Shown piece after piece: positions 29,109 to 38,141 of a stretch of 64,000 nt of DNA. This stretch comes from an uncultured Clostridium sp. (GTDB lineage Bacteria > Bacillota > Clostridia > TANB77 > CAG-508): positions 22,637 through 86,636 of the forward strand of contig CAMMTN010000003.1 in assembly GCA_946499885.1 (NCBI GenBank). The letters are read 5' to 3'. The position numbers and the translations under genes are program-made. Positions within the stretch are counted from its first letter, which is position 1. Every line of letters begins with the position of its first letter. Under the pieces are notes generated by a model. It was not told the origin of the DNA. It did no database searches and saw only the letters and a program-made list of their open reading frames with translations.

Positions 29109-29831
29109 TTATTTTCCTCCAAACTTTCTGTTTCTTTTTTCAAATATTTCTATAGCGTCTAGTAAATCTTTCTTTGAAAAATCTGGCCAATATTTATCTA
29201 TGAATAATAATTCGGTATATGCTAATTGCCAAAGTAGAAAATTGCTAATCCTTAATTCTCCTCCTGGCCTTATAATCAAATCTGGATCTGGTTCACCTTT
29301 TGTATATAAGTTGTCTGTAATTAGTTGTTCATTAATATCTTCAATATTTATTTCATTATTTATGACTTTTTTTGATATATTTATTACAGCCCTTGTAATT
29401 TCATCTCGTCCACCATAATTAAAAGCTATATTTAAAGTAAGTCCTGTATTATCTTTAGAATTTTCCATAATTTTATAAATACTATTTCTTAAGCCTTCAT
29501 CTAAACCGTCAATATTTCCCAATAGTCTTATTCTAATATTACGCAAACTATCTTTATTTAAGAACTTTTCAATATAAGTTTTTAGTAAAACCATTAAAGC
29601 CCCTACTTCTTCTTTAGTTCTTTTCCAATTTTCTGTTGAAAATGCATATACAGTTAAATATTTAAGCCCTATTTCATTAGCAAAAGAAGCAATTCTCTCT
29701 AATGTCTCAGCTCCAGCCTTATGCCCAAGCTTTTGATCTAATCCTTTTTCTCTAGCCCATCTTCTATTCCCATCCATTATTATTGCAATATGCTTTGGCA
29801 TTAATTCTTCATTTATATCTTTTATATCCAT
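29109..29831 (-). CDS. uppS: Isoprenyl transferase (undecaprenyl diphosphate synthase)
   Basis: 240 residues. The family motif HIAIIMDGNRRWAR with the catalytic Asp is at residues 14-27; FSTENWKR (near 69) and the C-terminal RPGGELRISNFLLWQLAYTE complete the active site. It condenses isopentenyl units onto farnesyl diphosphate to make the lipid carrier for peptidoglycan. It is part of the pyrH-frr-uppS-cdsA-rseP-polC cluster and lies 23 bases upstream of cdsA. Confidence 0.97.
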   Translation of the reverse strand: MDIKDINEELMPKHIAIIMDGNRRWAREKGLDQKLGHKAGAETLERIASFANEIGLKYLTVYAFSTENWKRTKEEVGALMVLLKTYIEKFLNKDSLRNIRIRLLGNIDGLDEGLRNSIYKIMENSKDNTGLTLNIAFNYGGRDEITRAVINISKKVINNEINIEDINEQLITDNLYTKGEPDPDLIIRPGGELRISNFLLWQLAYTELLFIDKYWPDFSKKDLLDAIEIFEKRNRKFGGK

Positions 29832-29894
29832 CTACTCATTCTCCTATTATTCTTATAATCATTGCATATTAGTCGCACGCGGGCGACATTTTTT

Positions 29895-29990
29895 AGTAAA
29901 TTAGCACTTATTAGTCCCAAGTAGCAATAGCACTTTTCTTCCGAATGCTTGGAGGAAGAAAACATCCTATTGCTAGCAAGATGGAACAGA
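29895..29990 (+). other. Structured intergenic element, copy B
   Basis: TTTTCTTCC (29934-29942), loop GAATGCTTGGA, GGAAGAAAA (29954-29962). A T-to-C change on one side is matched by A-to-G on the other when compared with copy A. The outer stem AGCAATAG (29923-29930) pairs with CTATTGCT (29967-29974). It lies between frr and uppS. Confidence 0.7.
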
Positions 29991-30007
29991 GATTTAAAAC
30001 AAGTAAT

Positions 30008-30556
30008 CTATATACTCATTACTTCTTTTTCTTTTTTATCTAATATTTTATCAATTTCCTCTACATATTTATCTGTTAGTTTTTGTATTTTTTCTTCCGC
30101 TACCTTTAAATCATCTTCTGAAATTTCAGCTTTTTTTTGCATTGTTTTTACTTCATCAATAGCATCACGTCTAATACTTCTAATAGCAACTTTGGCTTCC
30201 TCTGCCATTTTTTTAATATCTTTTACTATTTCTTTTCTTCTTTCTTCATTTAATTCAGGAAAATTAAGTCTTATTACTTTACCATCATTGTTTGGATTTA
30301 TTCCAATGTCAGATTTTAATATTTCTTTTTCTATTTCTTTTAAAACACTTGCATCCCAAGGTTGAATAACTATCATTCTAGCTTCTGGAACTGAAATACT
30401 TGCTACTTGATTTATTGGTGTTGGAGTTCCATAATAGTCTATCATAATTTTATTTAATATTGCTGGATTTGCTCTTCCAGCTCTAATTTCTGATAAATTT
30501 CCTTCAAATACACTTATTGTTTTTGTCATCTTCTCTTCAAATTTACTATAATCCAT
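30008..30556 (-). CDS. frr: Ribosome recycling factor
   Basis: 182 residues with the two RRF regions: the three-helix bundle arms ([23 protein letters not shown] at the start; [28 protein letters not shown] later) and the small beta domain between. RRF splits post-termination ribosomes together with EF-G. The Shine-Dalgarno sequence AAAGGAGA lies 30 bases upstream of the ATG and a hairpin bridges the gap, an unusual arrangement listed separately. It follows pyrH in the cluster. Confidence 0.97.
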   Translation of the reverse strand: MDYSKFEEKMTKTISVFEGNLSEIRAGRANPAILNKIMIDYYGTPTPINQVASISVPEARMIVIQPWDASVLKEIEKEILKSDIGINPNNDGKVIRLNFPELNEERRKEIVKDIKKMAEEAKVAIRSIRRDAIDEVKTMQKKAEISEDDLKVAEEKIQKLTDKYVEEIDKILDKKEKEVMSI

Positions 30557-30594
30557 AATTTTATTCGTACAAGTTTTTACCTGTACTCTCCTTT
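30557..30594 (-). promoter_or_regulatory. Hairpin between Shine-Dalgarno and start codon of frr
   Basis: SD AAAGGAGA is at 30594-30587. GTACAGGT, loop AAAA, ACTTGTAC (30586-30567) forms an 8-bp hairpin with one G-U pair. Ten bases remain to the ATG at 30556, so folding restores a normal SD-start distance. Confidence 0.6.
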
Positions 30595-30639
30595 CTTTTT
30601 TTATTTTCTATTAAATATAAACTGATTTTTTAAAATTTT

Positions 30640-31344
30640 CTATCTTATCAATGTTCCTATTTTTTCTCCTTTTACTATTTTAATAATATTTTCTGGTTCA
30701 GAAATTCCAAATACTATTAATTCTATATTATTATCTCTGCAAAGAGATATTGCAGTTGCGTCCATTACTTTTAAATTTTCACTTAATATATCAGTATATG
30801 ATATTTCATCATATTTTATAGCATTTTCATCTATTTTAGGATCTGCTGAATATACTCCATCAATTGTTTTTCCAACCAAAATTACTTCTGCTTCTATTTC
30901 AGCTGCTCTTAAAGCTGCTGCTGTATCTGTTGTAAAATATGGATTTCCTGTTCCACATCCAAAAATTACAACTCTTCCTTTTTCCAAATGTCTTACCGCT
31001 CTTCTTTTTATATATGGTTCTGCTATTTCTCTCATTTCAATAGCTGTTTGAAGCCTTGTGTATACTCCTTTTTCTTCTAATGCATTTTGAAGTGCTAACC
31101 CATTCATTGTTGTAGCAAGCATTCCCATGTAGTCTGATGTAGTCCTATCCATTTTTTTATTTGCGCCTCTCCAAAAGTTTCCACCACCTACTACAACAGC
31201 TACTTCAGTTTTCATTTTTACCAATTCTTTAATTTGTTCACAGATTTTTTCAACTGTTTCAGTGTCAATACCCATTTTGTTTTCTCCAGCTAAAGCTTCT
31301 CCACTTAATTTAAGTAATATTCTTTTATACCTATTTTCTGGCAC
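30640..31344 (-). CDS. pyrH: UMP kinase
   Basis: 234 residues from GTG 31344, nine bases after AAGGAGA; an in-frame GTG at 31353 is too close to the site. The amino-acid-kinase fold motifs are present: KLSGEAL at the start, [19 protein letters not shown] and [21 protein letters not shown]. It phosphorylates UMP to UDP in pyrimidine synthesis. First visible gene of the cluster leading to polC; tsf and rpsB, its usual upstream neighbours, are absent. Confidence 0.97.
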   Translation of the reverse strand: MPENRYKRILLKLSGEALAGENKMGIDTETVEKICEQIKELVKMKTEVAVVVGGGNFWRGANKKMDRTTSDYMGMLATTMNGLALQNALEEKGVYTRLQTAIEMREIAEPYIKRRAVRHLEKGRVVIFGCGTGNPYFTTDTAAALRAAEIEAEVILVGKTIDGVYSADPKIDENAIKYDEISYTDILSENLKVMDATAISLCRDNNIELIVFGISEPENIIKIVKGEKIGTLIR

Positions 31345-31437
31345 TTTTAACACTCTCCTTATTATTATTTTAACTTGACATCTATTCTATCATATATTTG
31401 TAACTTTTTGCACCTTTTTTTTGAATTTTTTTAATTT

Positions 31438-31564
31438 AATTTTGAACTTTAGGGACGTTCCTTAAAGTTCATTTTTTAATTTATTAAAATATTAAAATAA
31501 ATTTCCAAAATATGTTAGTTTTCTTCTAAATGAACTTTAAGGAACGTCCCTAAAGTTCAAAATT
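31438..31564. repeat. REPIN-like palindrome (GAACTTTA type)
   Basis: Two perfect 37-bp inverted arms (31438-31474 and 31528-31564) contain GAACTTTAGGGACGTTCC. Each arm is itself a small hairpin (GAACTTTA ... TTAAAGTTC) around the GGGACG core. It lies between pyrH and the divergent sortase gene. Confidence 0.9.
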
Positions 31565-31629
31565 AAGTAAATATTTTTTTCTAAATAGTAAATAATAAAT
31601 AATATTAAATTTACTTAAAGGATTTTTGT

Positions 31630-32271
31630 ATGAATCAAATATTATTTAATAAAGAAAATAATAAAATAAATATCTCTGTAACTTCAACCAATAATAATTT
31701 ATATAAAAGTATGTTTATTTTTTCTATTTTTTTACTCTTTATTTCTATTATCTTTTTATTTGTCAAATTATATAAAAATTCTATAAATGAACAAATATCA
31801 AAGAAATTAAACACTTCATATTCAGTATCTACTTTATACTCAGGAAACACAAACTTAGAAAATATATCAAATAAATCTACTCCATTTGTTATAGGCATTA
31901 TAAAAATAGATAAAATAAATGTAAATTATTCAATACTTTCTATCAGTAATAATGAATTATTAGATATCTCTGTTTGTAGGTTTGCAGGTCCTATGCCAAA
32001 TGAAATTGGTAATTTATGTATAGCTGGTCACAATTATGTAGATTATAAATTTTTTAGTAGATTAAACGAACTAAATATTAATGATGAAATAACTATTTTT
32101 GATTTAAATGGAAATTTCAAAAATTATTCTGTATATAAAAAATATGAAATCCTTCCGAATGATATTTCTTGTACTTCTCAAGAAACAAATAATTTAAGAA
32201 TAGTAACTTTGATAACTTGCAACAATGTTAATGGAAAACGATTAGTTCTGCAAGCTAAAGAGATACCTTAA
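31630..32271 (+). CDS. Sortase
   Basis: 213 residues. One N-terminal membrane helix (about 27-48) is followed by the sortase beta barrel. The catalytic set is visible: His in IAGHNYVDY (near 136), Cys in TLITCNN (near 198) and Arg in GKRLVLQ (near 205). The enzyme anchors LPxTG proteins to the cell wall outside the membrane. The convergent neighbouring gene encodes a small LPQTG protein, a likely substrate. The ATG follows AAAGGA. The short form resembles class D/E sortases. Confidence 0.93.
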   Translation: MNQILFNKENNKINISVTSTNNNLYKSMFIFSIFLLFISIIFLFVKLYKNSINEQISKKLNTSYSVSTLYSGNTNLENISNKSTPFVIGIIKIDKINVNYSILSISNNELLDISVCRFAGPMPNEIGNLCIAGHNYVDYKFFSRLNELNINDEITIFDLNGNFKNYSVYKKYEILPNDISCTSQETNNLRIVTLITCNNVNGKRLVLQAKEIP

Positions 32272-32293
32272 AGAATTCAAGGTATCTCTTTGA
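32259..32293 (+). terminator. Terminator overlapping the sortase stop codon
   Basis: AAAGAGATACCTT pairs with AAGGTATCTCTTT across a short loop; the left arm includes the last codons and stop of the sortase gene. Confidence 0.75.
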
Positions 32294-32297
32294 CAAT

Positions 32298-32336
32298 GTT
32301 TTGGCGTGAAAAGGCCTGTCCCCATCGTGCCAAAAC
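32298..32336. repeat. REP-like hairpin (GTTTTGGC type)
   Basis: Stem GTTTTGGC (32298-32305) / GCCAAAAC (32329-32336) around AAAAGGCCTGTCCCCAT. The core is the complement of the GGGGACAGGC core seen in the other repeats. Confidence 0.75.
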
Positions 32337-32339
32337 AAA

Positions 32340-32693
32340 TTATGATTTATAATCTCTTATTTTCTTATATGCATATATAGCAACTATTACACAAACTATT
32401 ATAAAGAACATTACTGTTATGTCTTCTGTAACACCAGTTTGAGGAAGATTATTTCCTGATTCACTTTGTTTATTTGTATCTGGTTGAACAATTGTGTTAC
32501 TTGTTGTGTTTGTTGTTGTATTTGTCGTTATATTAGTTGTTGTATTTGTTGTTACAGTATTACTACTTAGTGAATTAGAATTTAAAAAATCATCTAAGTC
32601 TAATGTATTACTTGTTGCTTTAACTTGAACAGCTATACCTATAACTAAAAATAAAATAACTAAAAAAACTATCATTTTCTTTGACTTTAACAT
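32340..32693 (-). CDS. LPxTG-anchored small surface protein
   Basis: 117 residues. Signal peptide (1-26, ending VKATS), then a low-complexity stretch of Thr/Asn repeats (TTNTTTNITTNTTTN), then the sorting signal LPQTG followed by a 20-residue hydrophobic segment and the basic tail YKKIRDYKS. It should be cut between Thr and Gly and fixed to peptidoglycan by the convergent sortase. The Thr/Asn spacer has no enzymatic domain, so a structural or display role is likely. Confidence 0.88.
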   Translation of the reverse strand: MLKSKKMIVFLVILFLVIGIAVQVKATSNTLDLDDFLNSNSLSSNTVTTNTTTNITTNTTTNTTSNTIVQPDTNKQSESGNNLPQTGVTEDITVMFFIIVCVIVAIYAYKKIRDYKS

Positions 32694-32839
32694 ACCTTAC
32701 CTCTCCTTTTTCATTAGATACATTTGTATTATTATTTATCAATTATAAATTTTTATACATAAATAATAAAACACTTACATATTTATTGTACTATTATTTA
32801 TGTGTTACGTCAAGTATTTTTTCGACATTTTTTTGTTTT

Positions 32840-33931
32840 TTACACATTAAACCTAAACAAAACAATATCTCCTTCTTGCATTATATAATCTTTACCTTCA
32901 GAGCGAACTAATCCTTTTTCTTTAGCTGAGTTCATACTTCCTTCTTTTATTAAATCATCATAAGAAACAATTTCTGCCCTAATAAACCCTCTTTCTATAT
33001 CGCTATGTATCTTCCCAGCAGCCTGTGGTGCTTTTGTTCCTTTTTTTATTGTCCATGCTCTTACTTCTGGCTCTCCAGCTGTTAAAAATGACATTAGACC
33101 TAACAAATTATAACTTGACTTTATAACTTTATCTAGACCTGATTCTTCTAATCCTAATGCTTTTAGCATCTCTTTTTTATCTTCTCCATCTATTGCTGCA
33201 AGCTCTTCTTCTATTTTTACACATAATGGAATAACTTCTGCCTTTTCTTCTTTAGCATATTTTACTACTTTTTTTACATTTTCATCTTCAAATGGATTTA
33301 CCAATTGTTCTTCTGATACATTTGCTATATATAATATTGGTTTCATTGTTAATAGATATGTATCTTTAAGTATTTCTTGTTCTTCTTCATTAAAGCTTAA
33401 AGTTCTTGCTGATTTTCCTTGTTCCAATGTAGCTTTAATCTTTTCAAACAATTCTACTTCTTGTGCGTATTTTTTATCAGCCTTAAGTTTCTTTTTTGCA
33501 TTATCTATTTTCTTATCTATAGTTTCAATATCTGCAAATATTAATTCTAAATTTATTGTTTCCATATCTCTTTTAGAATCAATGCTTCCATCAACATGGA
33601 CTATGTTAGGATCTTCAAAACATCTTACTACTTCGCAAATTGCATCTACTTCACGAATATGTGATAAGAATTTATTTCCCAACCCTTCTCCTTTACTTGC
33701 ACCTTTTACTAATCCCGCAATATCTACAAACTCAATTATGGCATGAGTTGTTTTTTTTGCATTATACATTTTTGTAAGTACTTCTAATCTTTCATCTGGC
33801 ACAGGAACAACTCCAATATTGGGTTCTATTGTACAAAAAGGATAATTTGCACATTCTGCTCCAGCATTTGTAATTGCATTAAACATTGTACTCTTTCCTA
33901 CATTTGGTAATCCTACTATTCCTATTTTCAT
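32840..33931 (-). CDS. ychF: Ribosome-binding ATPase YchF
   Basis: 363 residues. Obg-like NTPase domain with GLPNVGKSTMFNAI (7-20), DIAGLVKGASKGEGLGNKFL switch regions, a helical coiled coil insert (about 130-195) and a C-terminal TGS domain. YchF/OLA1 proteins prefer ATP to GTP and bind ribosomes; the Asn-based specificity motif is replaced by NVSEEQL as in that group. Apparently monocistronic. Confidence 0.96.
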   Translation of the reverse strand: MKIGIVGLPNVGKSTMFNAITNAGAECANYPFCTIEPNIGVVPVPDERLEVLTKMYNAKKTTHAIIEFVDIAGLVKGASKGEGLGNKFLSHIREVDAICEVVRCFEDPNIVHVDGSIDSKRDMETINLELIFADIETIDKKIDNAKKKLKADKKYAQEVELFEKIKATLEQGKSARTLSFNEEEQEILKDTYLLTMKPILYIANVSEEQLVNPFEDENVKKVVKYAKEEKAEVIPLCVKIEEELAAIDGEDKKEMLKALGLEESGLDKVIKSSYNLLGLMSFLTAGEPEVRAWTIKKGTKAPQAAGKIHSDIERGFIRAEIVSYDDLIKEGSMNSAKEKGLVRSEGKDYIMQEGDIVLFRFNV

Positions 33932-34005
33932 ATTTTCTCACATTCCTTTCTCAATGCACCACTTACTTTTTTGTCCTTATTCAGAAAGTTTATTCTTACT
34001 TAATA

Positions 34006-35103
34006 TTATATTGTTATTTCTTCATTTACTTTGATATTAACTTCGTTTACTTTCGGTTTTGTTTCTTCTATATTATTTTCTACAGTTTCATTTGTAATTT
34101 TGTTTGCAATCTGGTTTGCTGTTTCATTTGCAATTTCATTTGTAACTTGATTTACTGTTTCATTTGTAACTTGATTTACTGTTTCATTTGTAATTTCATT
34201 TGTAACTTGGTTTACTATTTCATTTGTAATTTCATTTTTTTCTATAGTATTATTCTCATTATCATTTTCTTCTTTATCTTCTAATTCTTTTAGATATTTT
34301 GGCCATGGATTTCTACTATCTGGGTCAGTTGGATCCCAACCCCTTATATTGTTTGGAGCGTTAGATATTTTCCTTGCTGTTGGCTTTCCTAATGGTCCAG
34401 GATTTGAACTAGAATAAAATTCTACTTTTGTTCCTGAAGCTATATTATTAAATATCCATAATGCGTCTTTTGTTGTAAGTCGTACACAACCTAAAGATGC
34501 TTTTGTCCCTAGCTTATCATAAGCCCACCACTCTAAAGAAGAATGATTACCTTTTTCTAAATAAGGAACTGAATGGAATAATATATCTCCATATATCTGC
34601 GTTACATAATGTCCGTAAACACTTCCTATCATTTCAAGCCATTCCCATCTATATCCTATTGTATATACTCCTGAAGTAGGTGTATGTGTTCCTGTAGAAC
34701 AAACCATTGCTTTTACTGGAACTGTATACTTTCCATCTGAATCTTTTGTATATATATTGACTACTTGTGCACCATAATTTACCTTAATATAGTATTTAGG
34801 TGTATTTATATTTTGTTTTTCATTTTTATTGTTTTTATTTTCTTTTTTATCTTCTTCTACAAGTTTTTTTAAATCATCTTGTGATGTTACATTTTCTAGA
34901 GTTTCAAAATTTTCCTGTGAATTAGTTACTTCTTGAGATTCCTCTAAATCAAAGTCTGTACTTGTTTGTATCATTTTTGTATGATTAATATACTCAAAAG
35001 CACCAATTGTGATTGCGAATGTTATTATCATTGCTCCTAATATAGCAAATGCTGCAATTTCGTCTTTTACTTTTGAATTTAATTTTTGTTTAAATCTTTC
35101 CAT
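34006..35103 (-). CDS. L,D-transpeptidase (YkuD) with repetitive acidic C-terminal tail
   Basis: 365 residues. N-terminal anchor helix (18-40), acidic linker, YkuD domain (about 102-232) with DILFHSVPY and the catalytic SLGCVRL, then a tail from about 275 made of 8-residue repeats of the type VNQVTNET. It forms 3-3 links in peptidoglycan outside the membrane. It differs from the YkuD protein at 3207 in having the catalytic domain in the middle. The 24-base DNA repeats (about 34080-34230) could change number by slippage. Confidence 0.92.
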   Translation of the reverse strand: MERFKQKLNSKVKDEIAAFAILGAMIITFAITIGAFEYINHTKMIQTSTDFDLEESQEVTNSQENFETLENVTSQDDLKKLVEEDKKENKNNKNEKQNINTPKYYIKVNYGAQVVNIYTKDSDGKYTVPVKAMVCSTGTHTPTSGVYTIGYRWEWLEMIGSVYGHYVTQIYGDILFHSVPYLEKGNHSSLEWWAYDKLGTKASLGCVRLTTKDALWIFNNIASGTKVEFYSSSNPGPLGKPTARKISNAPNNIRGWDPTDPDSRNPWPKYLKELEDKEENDNENNTIEKNEITNEIVNQVTNEITNETVNQVTNETVNQVTNEIANETANQIANKITNETVENNIEETKPKVNEVNIKVNEEITI

Positions 35104-35186
35104 ATTTTCCCCTTTGTTTATACTTTAATAAATCACTAAAATATTATATCATTTTATATTAAAATTGCAATAGAAAAAAGAAAAAG

Positions 35187-35208
35187 TCGCACTAAAAATT
35201 GTGCGATT
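35187..35208 (-). terminator. Terminator after tRNA-Thr
   Basis: TCGCAC / GTGCGA hairpin followed on the minus strand by CTTTTTCTTTTTT, directly downstream of the tRNA. Confidence 0.85.
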
Positions 35209-35212
35209 CTTT

Positions 35213-35288
35213 TGGAGCTTCCAGACGGAATCGAACCGTCGACCCCAGCCTTACCATGGCTGTGCTCTACCTACTGAGCTATAGAAGC
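35213..35288 (-). tRNA. tRNA-Thr (anticodon GGU)
   Basis: 76 bases. Acceptor GCTTCTA pairs with TGGAAGC, discriminator T, and CCA is encoded. The anticodon arm CAGCC-ATGGTAA-GGCTG shows anticodon GGT, reading ACC/ACU Thr codons. The T arm GACGG-TTCGATT-CCGTC is canonical. It is followed by a terminator and lies just downstream of sigH. Confidence 0.97.
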
Positions 35289-35290
35289 AC

Positions 35291-35941
35291 TTAATCTTGC
35301 TTTAAGCCTTTTATAGCTTTTTTGCGTATACGTTGTATAGCATTATCTATGGATTTTACAGGTGTATCTAATTCATTTGCTATTTGAATATAACTTTTAC
35401 CATTAATATATTTAGTTAAAACTTTTTTTTCAAAATCACTAAGTGATTTGTCAATTGCATCTTCTAAACTTTGGTAATATTCTTTTTTAGTTATTGTATC
35501 TAGCGGGTCTTCAACTAAATTTGAGTAAAATACATCCATTAAATCTGTTTCATTTTCCCCATCTATATCATTATATGCAGATATATTTAAAGATAAATAT
35601 GAATTAAGTGGAATATGTTTTTGTCTATTAGAAGTTTTTATGGCTGTTATTAATTGTCTTTCTATACACATATTAGCAAAACTTTTAAAAGAATTTTGCA
35701 TGCCTTTTTTATAACTTTTAATTGCTTTAAATAATCCAATTAGTCCCTCTTGAAATATATCGTCTTTTTCTGCTCCCACAATAAAATATTTGCTAACTTT
35801 AATATTAACTAATTCTTTATATTTATTAATTAAATATTCAAAAGCAATTTTATCACCAGATTTAATAATTTCTATTAAATCTTCATCCTTTATATTGTCA
35901 TAATCTTTATTTATAGAGTAAAAAACATTAGCACTTTCCAT
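35291..35941 (-). CDS. sigH: RNA polymerase sporulation sigma factor SigH
   Basis: 216 residues of the sigma-70 family. Region 2 reads DIFQEGLIGLFKAIKSY ... FKSFANMCIERQLITAIK, typical of SigH; region 4 is LSDFEKKVLTKYINGKSYIQIANELDTPVKSIDNAIQRIRKKA. It drives early stationary phase and sporulation genes in spore formers. A start ATG follows AGGAGG at about 13 bases. Its presence, with YtaF, YtxC and a SpoVB-like gene in the window, points to a spore-forming ancestry. Confidence 0.93.
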   Translation of the reverse strand: MESANVFYSINKDYDNIKDEDLIEIIKSGDKIAFEYLINKYKELVNIKVSKYFIVGAEKDDIFQEGLIGLFKAIKSYKKGMQNSFKSFANMCIERQLITAIKTSNRQKHIPLNSYLSLNISAYNDIDGENETDLMDVFYSNLVEDPLDTITKKEYYQSLEDAIDKSLSDFEKKVLTKYINGKSYIQIANELDTPVKSIDNAIQRIRKKAIKGLKQD

Positions 35942-36104
35942 ATTTATAAAGATACCTCCTGAAGTTTCCTATGTGCTTAATTATATGCTAGTCCAGCTTT
36001 TTAGTCAATAGCAAATTGAATTTTTCTTTAAAATATGATAAAATTTTGTTGTATTTTATTGCATAATATGCAAAAGTAAGCATGTGTATTTTGGGAGGTT
36101 TATA

Positions 36105-37802
36105 ATGGCGTATGATGGCTTAGTTAATTATTCGATAGTTAAAGAATTAAAAAATAAAATTATAAATGGAAAAATAGATAAAATTTTTGAACCGAATTCT
36201 GAAGAAATTATTTTAGGTATTTATTCTAATGGAGTAAAATATGCTTTAGAGTTAGTTATATCTTCTAATTATTATAGAGTAAATCTTACTACAAAATCTA
36301 AGCAAAATCCTAGTGAAGCACCTAATTTTTGTATGACTCTAAGAAAATATCTATTAGGAACTCATATAACAAATATATATACTAATGGATTAGAAAGAAT
36401 TATATTTATCGAATTTGAAGGTTTTAATAAAACAAAGGATTTTTCTAAAAAAATCTTAATTATCGAACTTATGGGAAAGCATAGTAATATCATTCTTGTC
36501 AATAATGAAAATATTATTATTGATGCACTTAAACACTTTTCTATTAATTCCGGTTCTCTTAGAAATATTTATATTGGAGCAAAATATGAACTTCCTAAAT
36601 CAGATAAATTAGACTTTTTTGAAATTAAAGATGAAAATGATTTTTACAATGTTTTAAAAAATAATTCTATTAGACTTAATTCTAATTCTTTAATAAATAT
36701 AATTAGTAATACATTTACTGGAATGAGTAAAACTTCTATTTCTTCATTTGAAAAAGTGTTAGAAATTTGTGATGAATTTAATATTAATTCTGTCAAAGCT
36801 TTATTTAGTTATATATCTAAAACCATTTTTGAAAATAATGTGATAGGAAATTTATTTGAAAATAATTATTCATTAAAAATTGCTTCTAATAAAGAAGATT
36901 TACAGTTAAATTTTTTCTTAGATGACTATTATTTTGAAAGAGAAGTAAATACTAATTTTATAAATTACAGAAATAATTTACTTAAGTTAATACTTATAAA
37001 ACTTAGTAAATTAAATAATAAACTTGATTTAATAAATAAAAAAATTACTGAATGTAACGATGCAGAAAAATACAAATTATATGGAGAACTTATTACATCT
37101 AACTTGTATAGAATTAATGATTATCATACTGATTCAATTACTCTAGAAAATTATTATGATAACAACAAAGAAATTACAATACTTTTAGATAAAAGTATTA
37201 CTCCTTCTTCAAATGCTAAGAATTTTTTCAAAAAATATAAGAAATTAAAAATCGCTCAAGAGTATGTAAATAATCAAAAAACATCAATTTTAAATGATAT
37301 AAATTATATTGAAAGTGTAATATATGAAATAAATTCTTCAAATACTATTGATGATATGGATGATATATATAGTGAAATACAAGAAAATGAGATTGGCATT
37401 TTAAAAAACAAAAGTAAACAAAATAAGAAAATAAAACATACTTCAAAAAAATCACCTAATAAAATTGGTGAGTTATTAAAATATGATATAGATGGATTTA
37501 CTGTTTTAATTGGAAAAAATAATAAGCAGAATGATTATATCACAACAAAACTTGCAAATAAAGAAGACTTGTGGTTCCATGTAAAAGATTTTCACGGAAG
37601 TCATGTGGTTTTAAGAACCGAAAATAAAACTCCTTCTTCTGAAACTTTATATAAATGTGCTTGTCTTGCTAAAGAGCATAGCAAGGCAAAACAAAGTTCA
37701 AATGTTCCAGTTGATTATACTTATGTGAAATTTGTAAAAAAACCCTCTGGAAGTAAACCTGGAATGGTTGCGTATAGTAATAATAAAACAATTTATATAT
37801 GA
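36105..37802 (+). CDS. rqcH: Rqc2/RqcH NFACT-family ribosome quality control protein
   Basis: About 565 residues from the ATG at 36105 that follows GGGAGG; the upstream in-frame ATG lacks a site. NFACT-N begins MAYDGLVNYSIVKELKNKI, followed by the helical middle (coiled coil about 290-400) and NFACT-R near the C-terminus (DLWFHVKDFHGSHVVLR, conserved DLW...H). RqcH binds 50S subunits with stalled peptidyl-tRNA and adds Ala tails; older annotation calls it fibronectin-binding protein. A rescue factor of this kind would matter if CGG codons stall ribosomes, though that link is speculation. Confidence 0.93.
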   Translation: MAYDGLVNYSIVKELKNKIINGKIDKIFEPNSEEIILGIYSNGVKYALELVISSNYYRVNLTTKSKQNPSEAPNFCMTLRKYLLGTHITNIYTNGLERIIFIEFEGFNKTKDFSKKILIIELMGKHSNIILVNNENIIIDALKHFSINSGSLRNIYIGAKYELPKSDKLDFFEIKDENDFYNVLKNNSIRLNSNSLINIISNTFTGMSKTSISSFEKVLEICDEFNINSVKALFSYISKTIFENNVIGNLFENNYSLKIASNKEDLQLNFFLDDYYFEREVNTNFINYRNNLLKLILIKLSKLNNKLDLINKKITECNDAEKYKLYGELITSNLYRINDYHTDSITLENYYDNNKEITILLDKSITPSSNAKNFFKKYKKLKIAQEYVNNQKTSILNDINYIESVIYEINSSNTIDDMDDIYSEIQENEIGILKNKSKQNKKIKHTSKKSPNKIGELLKYDIDGFTVLIGKNNKQNDYITTKLANKEDLWFHVKDFHGSHVVLRTENKTPSSETLYKCACLAKEHSKAKQSSNVPVDYTYVKFVKKPSGSKPGMVAYSNNKTIYI

Positions 37803-37805
37803 ATT

Positions 37806-37832
37806 GCCCCTCCACAAAATGTGGAGGGGCTT
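37806..37832 (+). terminator. GC-rich hairpin after rqcH
   Basis: A perfect 10-bp stem GCCCCTCCAC / GTGGAGGGGC with loop AAAAT. A second hairpin (AGCC ... GGCT) follows. It separates the convergent rqcH and orphan gene, and its GC content matches the orphan rather than the host. Confidence 0.75.
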
Positions 37833-37863
37833 AGCCTTTTAATTAATTAGGCTACTTGAGGAT

Positions 37864-38076
37864 TCAGCAAATAATTTTAATTTTGTCAGTCGGACGGCCC
37901 ATAAGAATCGAAATCGTATTCTTCATCTCCCTCTGCTCATCAAAGCTCATAGGGTTGTGCAGGGTGATTTCGATTGTCCCTGTGCTGTCCCGGATGTCAT
38001 CAATTTGGGAATGCGGATCAAATGTAGCGAGAATCTCGCTAACTTCTGCCTTCATTTCGTCCAAACGCTTATTCAT
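37864..38076 (-). CDS. Small hypothetical protein, GC-richer orphan
   Basis: 70 residues, MNKRLDEMKAEVSEILATF to DKIKIIC, soluble and acidic, alpha/beta. The start follows AAGGAGG. Base composition and codon use (CGT, CGG, GGC, CTG-like choices) contrast with the AT-rich surroundings, and it carries an Arg CGG codon in DIRDS. The terminator at 37806 suits it. No family is recognised; probably acquired by transfer. Confidence 0.65.
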   Translation of the reverse strand: MNKRLDEMKAEVSEILATFDPHSQIDDIRDSTGTIEITLHNPMSFDEQREMKNTISILMGRPTDKIKIIC

Positions 38077-38141
38077 TTGAAAATCCTCCTTATATTAAGT
38101 GATATATAAATTATAGCATATCATTTACATAATGTCAAACA

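Noticed and set aside
34080-34240. CRISPR-like array from regular repeats
   Set aside because: These are 24-base in-frame repeats encoding VNQVTNET units in the L,D-transpeptidase tail, without spacers. No CRISPR array was seen in the window.
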